A stretch of DNA of 26,374 nt from a virus. The stretch is taken from the IMG/VR virus record IMGVR_UViG_3300051212_000980, positions 1 through 26,374 of that record; one strand, written 5' to 3'. Below are positions 1 through 8,549 of the stretch, in pieces. The notes under the pieces are model-generated. The model did no database searches, was not told the origin of the DNA, and saw only the letters and a program-made list of their open reading frames with translations. Position 1 is the first letter of the stretch. Each line of letters starts with the position of its first letter. The translations under genes and the position numbers were made by a program.

Positions 1-1
1 A

Positions 2-3000
2 GGAAAAGGATATACTACAGCGTACATCGATGTAGATGCTATTGACGGTATTTTAGGACCAAGTTTAGCTGGTTCTGGTGCAGAATTGCAAGTTGTTATT
101 CCTCCAAAGGGAACTGGAGCGTCTATTTTCACAAAGGGAATAAATGTAGGTAAGATTAAAAAATTAAAAAATAATAACTTTGGATTTAATTATACTCATG
201 ATTATACATTAAGACCAGAAATTACTTTCCCTGTCAATTTACAATTAGTAAATACTAGTATACTGAGTAGTATTAAAGTATTGGATCCAGGAACAGGATA
301 TACAACTCCGCCAGAGGTCGTTATTGAAGGAGGTGGCGGCAGCGGCGCAATTGCTCAAGCTCTACTCAAAAATGGTAGAATTAGTGATATCATTGTAAAA
401 AATCCTGGATCTGGATATTCTACAGCACCCACAGTAACACTAAAATCAAGTTTTACTTATGTAGTTAATTTAGATTTAGGATTATTCCAATTCTCATTCC
501 CCCATGGCATTCAAAATGGTGCTGAAGTTACTTTCACTGTTCAAGATCTTGGAGAAGGATCTTCATTCCCACTAACTTCATTTGGATACATTGATCCAGA
601 TCAAATTTACTATGCAATCTCAGGAACTTCTGCTGGTCTAGAAGAGGATCAATTAAGAATTGCATTGACTCCTCAAGATGCTATTAGTGGAAACTACATT
701 TCTTTTGCTAATGCTGGTACAGGTAGACAAATTATTCTCACTTCTTCTTTTGGAGGAAGTGCTGAAGCAATCGTAGAAACTGGCAGATTCCTTTCGGGTG
801 AGTATGTATTCCAAGGTGAATCATTAGAGACCGCTACGGCAACTGGGTATGTTTCTACCAATGATGGTTGGCAAATTGGTCCAAGAATTTTAAAACTTAC
901 ATCTGTAAGTGGAATATTTGAGATTGGGCAGGAAGTTAGCGGAGTTGTGTCAAAAGCAAGTGGTACTATAACTCAAATTAGTATTGCTAAAGGTGTTCTT
1001 GAAGTCAATTCAATTACTAATACAGTAGGTAAATTCTTAGATGATATTGGTAAACCAAGTGAAATTGTACAAAAAATACAGGACTCCTATCTCTATCAGG
1101 CATTTTCTTATAATGTAAAATCTCCAGTTCCTATTGAGGAATGGAGAGAAACTCTAATTAATACAACACACCCAGCTGGATTTAAAGTATTTGGAGAAAT
1201 TGATATTTCTGGAAGTAGTAAAGGACTAACAGATAAAACTGATTTTGAATTGACAAAGAGTGTAAATTTAATTGAAAGTTCCGTGGTTGCCAATATTGAT
1301 AATTTTGCATTAGTAGAACCAGTATATCAAGATTTTGATAATACCCAAGTTCTTTTCCGTTCAAAGCGTTTAACTTCATCTGAAGAAATTTTAACTTCTG
1401 TCGTTCAAAAACTAGATAATATTGCTTCCCTATTTGATGGAGAAAGAACCACATTCCCATTAACAATTGACGGTGAGGTTGTAATCGCAAATACCAGTCA
1501 GTTCATGATTGTTATTAACGGTATCGCACAAGCACCAGGAACATCTTTTATTGTCCAACAAGGAAATATTGTATTTTTTGAAGCTCCGCCAGCGCCAACA
1601 AAGATCAGTTATGCAGATTTAGCATTAACATTTGAAGATACTTATACATTCAATATTAGTAATGTATCTGGCATTCTACCAGAATTGGGAAATACAATTA
1701 GAGGACTAACTACAAATGCTACCGCAACAGTTATATCGTCAACAACATCAACGTTAACACTATTTAATATCTCAGGAACATTTTTAAATGATGAAACACT
1801 AATTTCTACTGCTACTGGATTAAATTGTACGCTAGATTCCCAAGAAGAAGTTCAGAATGATAATCTATTTGAATATAAAGAAAAAATTACCAATTTAAAT
1901 GGAAAGACGGCAGTTGTAGAAGAAATAAACTTAGATAGAACTTTAAATACTGTTACTAACAGTATAGTAATTAGCAAATCTTCAGGTACTTATGATAGTC
2001 CATCAGGATTGCTTGAATTGCAATTAAATGATTACATTGTTTCTGCTAAGTCTGGAGTTGTTGCTAGAATTACAGGAATAGCACCATATCAAGATCCTGA
2101 AACTGGAACATTTGTTTCTTCAATTTCAATTAGTGATCCAAGTTCTTTCTTTGGTTTATTATTCAACAGAATAGTTAATCCACAAAATCCAAATACGATT
2201 GTTGATGATCTTAGCAAATCTCTCATTGAAGTCAGTAATTTAACTGACGATGATATTAAGGTTGAATCTAATTTTGTTCCGTTTGAAGATGTTACAAATA
2301 TTATTTTGGACTTTAACTATAATAGTGGAACATTACAAAATAATGATTTAGTTCAAAATATCAGTGTAGATTATATTAATGAAACTGGAGATTTTACTTC
2401 TGGGGAACAAGTGTCCTCAAAGAAATTATCGTATCATACCCTTGCTGGAGGCAATTTCCAAATTGGAAATACAATTACAGGAGCTACTTCTGGAGCAACT
2501 GGAACTGTGATTGGAATTAATTATGCACTAAAAATACTATATCTTGGACAAAAAACTGGAACTTATACGTTAGAAGAGACTATATCTAATGGATCTGGGG
2601 TTACAGCAAAAGCATCAAATTATATTGAAACTTCATTCATAGCAAATCAAATTAATACAGCAAATAATAATATTATTACTGGACAATTTGATTCGGATTC
2701 CAGACATAGATTTAGAGATGCTGCAAATTTACTAAGATTGAATTCTTCTTATATTGTTGAAGAGGCAGCTGGAAGATTGAAAAATCGTTACCCAGATTTA
2801 GAAATTCCTGGTGATAGCGTGAATAATTTAGACGGAACAAATCGTTGTAAACTAGATTTATCATTATTATTGGATGCTGTTGCTGAAGACTTAGAAAATG
2901 GTGGAAACTACAACGCTGTTACTGCTGCTAAGTTCTACATAGATTCAAATGGAGGATTGAATTTTATAAGGTTACAGGCACTACAAAGTTTATATGCTCA

Positions 3001-6000
3001 TACTCAAATGAGTTTACTTTGTCAATCTGCTGTCGATGGAACATTAAGTTATTCCCCAAATTATACTGATAGAATTCCAGTTCCACCAACAGATATAGTT
3101 GTTGATGGTGGAGGATGCATAAATGTTAAGTCTGCAATTGATACTTTATGGGAAAGTATCAATGATATTATTGCCCCAACTGGGAATGTATATAGAGATG
3201 CTGGAGATTTACTTTGGTTTAATAGAGATTTTATTGCTCAAGAAGCAACTGGATATATTGAATCGTATTTTTCATATACATTAAACGGTACTAATTATTC
3301 TGCATTTACTTATCCTGGAGGATCTCCAACCGTTTGTGAAAGAGATATTGCAGATTACATTATTCCATCAATTATAACAGATTTGATTACTGGAGGAAAT
3401 TCCAACACGGTTGCGGCTATGGAATACTATGTTGGAAATGGAAATATTCAATATATTAAAAATGAACTATTACCAACCATAGTAGCATTTGAAAAAGTCA
3501 ATGAATTATGTCAATTAGCTATTAATAATTGGAAAACTGGTCCAACTACGGTATATACATCTCAATATGGTGCAACAGCATCAAAATACACGGATTTAAC
3601 TATTATCGTAGATAATGGAACTTATGGTGGTGGGTGTGCTAATATCAAATCTGCTATTGATACTTTATTTGATGTTGCAATTGGTATTCTACAACCTGGA
3701 AGTTCTCTACAAAGAGATGCAGCTAAACTACTACTATTCAATAAAGAATATATCAAATATGAATCTGTACAAAGAACTTTAAATAACTATCCAGGATTTA
3801 CTATTCCTGGTGGAAATACAAAATGCTTAAGAGATATTGGATATGTTATAGATGCGATCGTATATGATTTATTAACAAATGGAAATTCTGGAATTTTAAA
3901 TGCTACTTTAGCGTATGTAGATGCCGCTACTGGTACAGTTATATCACTACAAGGTGAATTGGTTCAAAGTATTTACGCTTATAATCAAGTTAAATTGATG
4001 ATGAAGCAAGCAATATCCGAGACGTTAACTTCTCCTTCTACTGCTGCTGGACAATATGCGTATTCTGATGCTGGTATATCAATAACGGGTTCAAATTTAA
4101 CATCAATGGAATCATTCATAGATGATAAAATGGCAATTCTTATAGGAACTTTAAATGATTCTGATTATATTGAGACAAATTCTGTAGTTTCTTCCAACTC
4201 TATTACTGTTCCATCTAAAACATATCCAACTAGAACTCCAATCTCTCCTGTTTCTGGAAATATTGTGGTTGGTGATTATGTATACGGTGCAACTTCTCAA
4301 AAAAATGCAGAGATCGAACAAATTATTATCAATAGAGGTAGAGTAAAAGATATCTTTAAGAGATTTGAAATTACTTATGATGTTGAAACTGAAGTGTTCA
4401 CTTTAGCAGATGAATTAACCATTCCAGGACAAACTTCAAATACTTGTATTATTGAATCTGTTGAAAATGGTGAATTTGTCAGTTATATTGATGTGAGAAT
4501 TACTGGTGGATCTTTTACTACTGGAAATACTTTAATAAATGATGCTGGATTTACAGCGTCTATTGATGATATTGAAAATAGGATTCAGTTGATAAACGTT
4601 ATAGGTGAATTTGATTCTGGACAATATGTAAAAGGATTATATTCTGACGCAAGTTTAACCAGCACAAATTACGAATATAATATCAGTCCAGTATTATCGA
4701 ATACGGGAAGCAAACTAGTTTTAGAAACAGAATCATTACAAGGTGAATTTTTAGTTACTAGAAAGGTATATTCATCAATTAGTTCTCAATACATTGATGT
4801 AATCACCGAAGGTTCAACTAATGTTGATATTGGAGACATCATTCAATCTCAATATATTTACAGATTAACTATAAATTATGATCCAGACGACAATACATTC
4901 CCAGTAGGAACTACCGTTATTAACAGTGAAGATTTTGCAAATAACGCGGATATTTTAGGATATGAAATAATTAATAGTTCTACTGCATATCTTTATGTTG
5001 GTAATATTTCGGGTTCCTTATTCTTATCTGGTCAGATTGTTTATCATTTTCAAAATCCTACTGATCAATTCCCAATTGGTATAGGTACAATTACTTCAGT
5101 ATCATCATTAACATCTGAAGGATATGCAACGGTACAAAAAGTTGTTTTACTTGGTAATTATACCAGATTGTATTTGACTAATGTTGTTGGTGAAATTAAT
5201 CAATATGCTCAGATTATTTCAAATAATAACTATCGTTCTGCCATTGTAACTTCCACTTTGATTGTTGGTCGTGTATTGAGATCATTCTTAGGATTTGATG
5301 GTCAGCAAACACAATTTAAATTAACTACTAATAATGGGGACCAATACTTCCCAGATTCGGATGGACATGTTTTAGTCTATATAAATGGCATTCTACAACC
5401 TCCTGGTCCATCATATACTATTTTTAGTGATGTGATAGAATTTGCAGAAGCGCCAGAATTAGGAGCATCTTTCCATGGTGTTTATGTTGGTAAATTGCGT
5501 CAATTAGATGATATAAGTTTTGAATTTGATTCATTGAGAAGCAGTTTTAATTTAAAACTAGATGAAGTATTTTATTCATTGACAATTACATCTGGAGTAT
5601 CTTCAACGACAATTAAACCAGAAAATAATATTATTGTTTCCTTGAATGGTGTTATTCAAGAACCTGGTGTAGCATTTGAATTGGTTGGTTCTAGAATCAT
5701 CTTTGCAGAAATCCCTAGAGCAGGATCTACTTTTGTTGCTTTCTCTTACATTGGTTCCGATGCCGATGTTATTGCTGCAGAAATTATTCCTCCTGTAGAA
5801 TCTGGTGATGTATTAGAAATTGAAGGTGAAGATCAAGATAGAACCGTTGCTCTTATTGAATCATCAAATTCACTTATTACCTTTGATTATCTTGGTTCAG
5901 TTCTAGGTCGAAATGCTGAGGCTTTAGCAAACTTAGTCGTTGGAAGAGTCAGTAAGTTGCAACTAACTTCAAGTGGAGATGGATATACATCAAGACCTAC

Positions 6001-6376
6001 GGTATCATTCGATTCTTCGACTGGATTTGACGCACAAGCCAAAGCTTTGGTTGGTGTAAGTAGAATCGACGTTGTAGACAGAGGATCTGGATATGTATAT
6101 CCAGAAGTTCAAGTTATTACAGAATTCGGTTCTGTTACTGGTTTTGTAAAAATTAACTCTGATGGAAGGTGGACCGATTTATTATCCAATTATACAATTC
6201 CTGGAACTGATATTGTAGTTACTATTGTATGGCCAGGAGCAGGAACTCCACAAATATTTGTTATCGATGGTGGTGATAATTGTTACGTTGGTCAAAGATT
6301 TACAATACCAGGAAATCTAATTTCTCACACTGGTGGTGTAAATATGATTATTGAAGTTACATCAATTACAGTCTAA
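2..6376 (+). CDS. Giant virion structural protein, 5'-truncated, in the gene-7 position (baseplate/tail)
   Basis: The frame is open from base 2, so the gene begins before the window; the first start-like codon, TTG at 86, is not a convincing start. At least 2124 residues are encoded. The visible part is a chain of modules. Gly-Tyr beta repeats ('GTGYTTPPEV', 'GSGYSTAPTV') lie near 278-455 and recur near 5958-6120. A 'PHGIQNG...YYAIS' module lies at about 495-740. 'INGxxQxPG' modules lie at about 1430-1595, 5290-5490 and 5518-5760. TSGA-type segments occur near 2450-2620. Three helical Cys-containing repeats lie at 2701-4158. I see no catalytic motif or membrane segment in the visible part. 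It sits directly upstream of the baseplate genes, where T4 carries the gp7 wedge gene, so a baseplate or tail-periphery role is inferred from position only; I see no sequence likeness to T4 gp7. Structural role fairly sure, exact role unknown. Confidence 0.8.
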   Translation, partial: GKGYTTAYIDVDAIDGILGPSLAGSGAELQVVIPPKGTGASIFTKGINVGKIKKLKNNNFGFNYTHDYTLRPEITFPVNLQLVNTSILSSIKVLDPGTGYTTPPEVVIEGGGGSGAIAQALLKNGRISDIIVKNPGSGYSTAPTVTLKSSFTYVVNLDLGLFQFSFPHGIQNGAEVTFTVQDLGEGSSFPLTSFGYIDPDQIYYAISGTSAGLEEDQLRIALTPQDAISGNYISFANAGTGRQIILTSSFGGSAEAIVETGRFLSGEYVFQGESLETATATGYVSTNDGWQIGPRILKLTSVSGIFEIGQEVSGVVSKASGTITQISIAKGVLEVNSITNTVGKFLDDIGKPSEIVQKIQDSYLYQAFSYNVKSPVPIEEWRETLINTTHPAGFKVFGEIDISGSSKGLTDKTDFELTKSVNLIESSVVANIDNFALVEPVYQDFDNTQVLFRSKRLTSSEEILTSVVQKLDNIASLFDGERTTFPLTIDGEVVIANTSQFMIVINGIAQAPGTSFIVQQGNIVFFEAPPAPTKISYADLALTFEDTYTFNISNVSGILPELGNTIRGLTTNATATVISSTTSTLTLFNISGTFLNDETLISTATGLNCTLDSQEEVQNDNLFEYKEKITNLNGKTAVVEEINLDRTLNTVTNSIVISKSSGTYDSPSGLLELQLNDYIVSAKSGVVARITGIAPYQDPETGTFVSSISISDPSSFFGLLFNRIVNPQNPNTIVDDLSKSLIEVSNLTDDDIKVESNFVPFEDVTNIILDFNYNSGTLQNNDLVQNISVDYINETGDFTSGEQVSSKKLSYHTLAGGNFQIGNTITGATSGATGTVIGINYALKILYLGQKTGTYTLEETISNGSGVTAKASNYIETSFIANQINTANNNIITGQFDSDSRHRFRDAANLLRLNSSYIVEEAAGRLKNRYPDLEIPGDSVNNLDGTNRCKLDLSLLLDAVAEDLENGGNYNAVTAAKFYIDSNGGLNFIRLQALQSLYAHTQMSLLCQSAVDGTLSYSPNYTDRIPVPPTDIVVDGGGCINVKSAIDTLWESINDIIAPTGNVYRDAGDLLWFNRDFIAQEATGYIESYFSYTLNGTNYSAFTYPGGSPTVCERDIADYIIPSIITDLITGGNSNTVAAMEYYVGNGNIQYIKNELLPTIVAFEKVNELCQLAINNWKTGPTTVYTSQYGATASKYTDLTIIVDNGTYGGGCANIKSAIDTLFDVAIGILQPGSSLQRDAAKLLLFNKEYIKYESVQRTLNNYPGFTIPGGNTKCLRDIGYVIDAIVYDLLTNGNSGILNATLAYVDAATGTVISLQGELVQSIYAYNQVKLMMKQAISETLTSPSTAAGQYAYSDAGISITGSNLTSMESFIDDKMAILIGTLNDSDYIETNSVVSSNSITVPSKTYPTRTPISPVSGNIVVGDYVYGATSQKNAEIEQIIINRGRVKDIFKRFEITYDVETEVFTLADELTIPGQTSNTCIIESVENGEFVSYIDVRITGGSFTTGNTLINDAGFTASIDDIENRIQLINVIGEFDSGQYVKGLYSDASLTSTNYEYNISPVLSNTGSKLVLETESLQGEFLVTRKVYSSISSQYIDVITEGSTNVDIGDIIQSQYIYRLTINYDPDDNTFPVGTTVINSEDFANNADILGYEIINSSTAYLYVGNISGSLFLSGQIVYHFQNPTDQFPIGIGTITSVSSLTSEGYATVQKVVLLGNYTRLYLTNVVGEINQYAQIISNNNYRSAIVTSTLIVGRVLRSFLGFDGQQTQFKLTTNNGDQYFPDSDGHVLVYINGILQPPGPSYTIFSDVIEFAEAPELGASFHGVYVGKLRQLDDISFEFDSLRSSFNLKLDEVFYSLTITSGVSSTTIKPENNIIVSLNGVIQEPGVAFELVGSRIIFAEIPRAGSTFVAFSYIGSDADVIAAEIIPPVESGDVLEIEGEDQDRTVALIESSNSLITFDYLGSVLGRNAEALANLVVGRVSKLQLTSSGDGYTSRPTVSFDSSTGFDAQAKALVGVSRIDVVDRGSGYVYPEVQVITEFGSVTGFVKINSDGRWTDLLSNYTIPGTDIVVTIVWPGAGTPQIFVIDGGDNCYVGQRFTIPGNLISHTGGVNMIIEVTSITV
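2701..4158 (+). repeat. Three tandem Cys-containing helical repeats within the giant structural protein
   Basis: Three units of about 150-170 residues follow each other at about 2701-3180, 3181-3699 and 3700-4158. Each begins with 'RDAxxLLxxNxxxIxxEx' and continues with a 'YPxxxIPG'-like or 'YPGG' stretch. Then comes 'CxxDxxxxxDAIxxDLxxGGN' (variants KCLRDI, VCERDI, RCKLDL), followed by 'xLxxxxAxxxxxxLCQxAI'. Units 1 and 2 close with 'GGGCxNxKSAIDTL'. The third unit keeps the first cysteine but has lost the LCQ and GGGC cysteines and the closing motif. The pattern of charged and aliphatic residues suggests bundles of helices, unlike the beta-rich flanks. Boundaries are by eye. Confidence 0.8.
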
Positions 6377-6386
6377 ATATAGTATA
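6373..6386 (+). promoter_or_regulatory. Candidate late promoter, CTAAATATAGTATA (copy 1)
   Basis: This 14-mer is identical to one at 8507-8520. It overlaps the stop codon of the upstream gene and ends 14 bases before the ATG at 6401. Its TAAATA core matches the last six bases of the T4 late promoter TATAAATA. The downstream gene has no strong Shine-Dalgarno sequence, only an A-rich leader. Promoter function is inferred from repetition, position and core similarity; an RNA-processing or other signal is possible. Confidence 0.45.
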
Positions 6387-6400
6387 ACGGATAAAAATAA

Positions 6401-8503
6401 ATGGCAATAATACCTGGTTCTGGAGCATCTATTTCACCCGTCTTTAATGATGATTTGGGAGTTGATTCCGTCATCATTAATGACGGAGGATCTGGATATG
6501 ATCCTGATAATCCACCAGTTTTAACAATTGCAAATGCGGGAATACCAACTAGAGCAGCTATTCTAGAACCAGTAATTAATAATGGAAAACTTGTTGCTGT
6601 AAAGGTTTTGGATAGTGGTGAAGGTTATAATCCTTTGAGGGTAGAACTGACTCCAAATGTACCTTCTGGAGAAGATGAACCAGATCCAGCTGCAGCCAAA
6701 ATTATTTTGAAGGAAAATGGTGAAATTGATTATATACAAGTTACCAAAAATGGAGACAAGCAATTTTATGATGTTGATGCATCGGTTTTAGGAGCTGTTG
6801 GATCTGGAGCTAGTATTAGAGCAGTTTCTAAAGCAGTTACAGGTCTATCAATTTTAAATACTGGAAGAGATTATGAAACACCACCATTTTTATCGATAAC
6901 TGGAGGTGGAGGTTCTGGAGCAACGGGAGCAGCGGAAATTGACGTTAAGGGCATAGTATCAAATAACATTACAATATCGAATCCTGGTCAATTTTATCTT
7001 GATGCTCCATACGTTCTATTTGTTGGTGGCGGCGGTGTAGGTGCCAAGGGAAAAGTGATAATAGATCAAGGATCAATCGATAATATTATTGTTACTGATC
7101 CTGGGTATGGATATACATCCCCTCCTTCTGTAGTATTTGCAAGAAAAGTAAAATTAAAAAGAAAATCTAGAAATCGTCAATCGTATAATTTAGAGGTGTT
7201 CCAATTATCAGGAATAACCAAAAATATTGGCAGATCAGATACTTCGATTTATGTGTCAAATACAGATCCTTATAGTGGGAGTGGTGTAGTACTTCTTGAG
7301 AAAGAATTAATTAGATATACTGGTAAAGATACTAATAGATTAACTGGATGCACTAGAGGATTAAATTTTAGATATGACCAAAGAGTAGTATTGGATGATA
7401 CTCAAGATGATCCCAATACTGGAATAAGTGCATATGAATTTAATATTGGTGATAGAGTTATTAGAACAGAAGAATCTGCCACTAGTAAAATTGCAATAGT
7501 ATATGACTGGAGACCTGAAACAAGAGAACTATTTGTAGTTTTCAAAATCGACGAATTGGCGTTTATTGATGCTGGAACTCCTGGAGAAAAATCTGCAGTA
7601 GTATTTGATGGCGGAATTGCAGATTCTTCCGATGCTTTTGAATTGCCACATGTAGTAATTGATTCAGAAGGATCTGTAATTTATCGTTTAACTGAACCAC
7701 CATCAGTACTTATCGACAAAGCATTTGAAGATAATGATGAGTTGGATGGATCTGGAGATGGATATCCAGATTTAGTCAATACTGGTACAACATACAATAA
7801 TCAAATAAATTTAGATTCTGGAAATGCGTCAACTTTATATGGTATTGAAGAAACTAGTGGTGGAACGAATACTACCTTATTTGAACCAGGTGATCAAATA
7901 AAAGATTCTAGTGTTCCATTTAAAGTAGCAACTATTACTGATGCTGGAGGTTTAAATGAGGGAATTGAACACAATGCACTGATAGAATTAAAAATGGATA
8001 TGAGAAATCCAAATAATTATAATGGTATTAATTTTGTTGTTGGAGAAACGGTAACTGGTGTTGAATCTCTCATTGAAGCTACAGTGGTTTCTTGGGATCC
8101 AGATAATCATATATTAGTTGTTGGAGACCCTGCTCCATACGACACAGGAGATCCTTTGAAAGGAATACTGTATGAATTCTCGTCAAATTCTACAATAGTG
8201 GATATTAGAGTATTGGATACTGGAAATGGTTATGTATCTCCAGTTACAGTAAATATACCAAACTCAATTGTAAATGCTACAGCAACTTCACAATTAACTG
8301 CAGATCAAATAACATCAATCACCGTTGGTGTTGGTGGATATGGTTATGAGACTGCCCCAACCATAACATTTACATCTGGATCTGGATCTGGTGCTGTTGC
8401 TCAAGCAATTTTGGGAGGAGAAAAAATAACGGGAGATAATGGAGCATCATGGAGAATTCTTTCTGCAGATTATCTAACGAAAGTTAGAAATGATAAATTT
8501 TAA
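6401..8503 (+). CDS. Gly-Tyr-repeat virion structural protein between the giant protein and gp8
   Basis: The product has 700 residues and starts at ATG 6401 after an A-rich leader with no clear Shine-Dalgarno. It is dominated by a repeated beta module: a strand ending in 'GxGY', then 'xxPPxVxxxGGGGSGAxA'. I count at least five copies in the first 245 residues (near 6476, 6600, 6850, 6970 and 7090) and two more at the C terminus (near 8200 and 8320). A basic patch 'RKVKLKRKSRNR' at about residues 248-259 separates the first repeat block from a different middle part. That part holds 'LLEKELIRYTG...CTRG' (about 7270-7370), a module also seen in the protein encoded at 10102. There is no signal peptide, membrane segment or enzyme motif. 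Its place next to gp8 suggests a baseplate or tail-tip decoration protein. I cannot give it a T4 gene number. Confidence 0.8.
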   Translation: MAIIPGSGASISPVFNDDLGVDSVIINDGGSGYDPDNPPVLTIANAGIPTRAAILEPVINNGKLVAVKVLDSGEGYNPLRVELTPNVPSGEDEPDPAAAKIILKENGEIDYIQVTKNGDKQFYDVDASVLGAVGSGASIRAVSKAVTGLSILNTGRDYETPPFLSITGGGGSGATGAAEIDVKGIVSNNITISNPGQFYLDAPYVLFVGGGGVGAKGKVIIDQGSIDNIIVTDPGYGYTSPPSVVFARKVKLKRKSRNRQSYNLEVFQLSGITKNIGRSDTSIYVSNTDPYSGSGVVLLEKELIRYTGKDTNRLTGCTRGLNFRYDQRVVLDDTQDDPNTGISAYEFNIGDRVIRTEESATSKIAIVYDWRPETRELFVVFKIDELAFIDAGTPGEKSAVVFDGGIADSSDAFELPHVVIDSEGSVIYRLTEPPSVLIDKAFEDNDELDGSGDGYPDLVNTGTTYNNQINLDSGNASTLYGIEETSGGTNTTLFEPGDQIKDSSVPFKVATITDAGGLNEGIEHNALIELKMDMRNPNNYNGINFVVGETVTGVESLIEATVVSWDPDNHILVVGDPAPYDTGDPLKGILYEFSSNSTIVDIRVLDTGNGYVSPVTVNIPNSIVNATATSQLTADQITSITVGVGGYGYETAPTITFTSGSGSGAVAQAILGGEKITGDNGASWRILSADYLTKVRNDKF

Positions 8504-8506
8504 CAA

Positions 8507-8520
8507 CTAAATATAGTATA
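8507..8520 (+). promoter_or_regulatory. Candidate late promoter, CTAAATATAGTATA (copy 2)
   Basis: An exact second copy of the 14-mer at 6373-6386 lies 3 bases after the stop codon of the preceding gene and 29 bases before the gp8 ATG. The flanking bases differ between the two copies, so it is not simply part of a longer duplicated stretch. Its TAAATA core is shared with the perfect late promoter at 17806. Function is inferred. Confidence 0.5.
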
Positions 8521-8549
8521 GAGAATCATAAATTTTTCGGGATAAATTA

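Noticed and set aside
86-88. TTG at 86 as the start of the first gene
   Set aside because: The frame is open to the window edge and the upstream residues ('GKGYTTAYIDVD') continue the same Gly-Tyr repeat style, so the gene starts outside the window.
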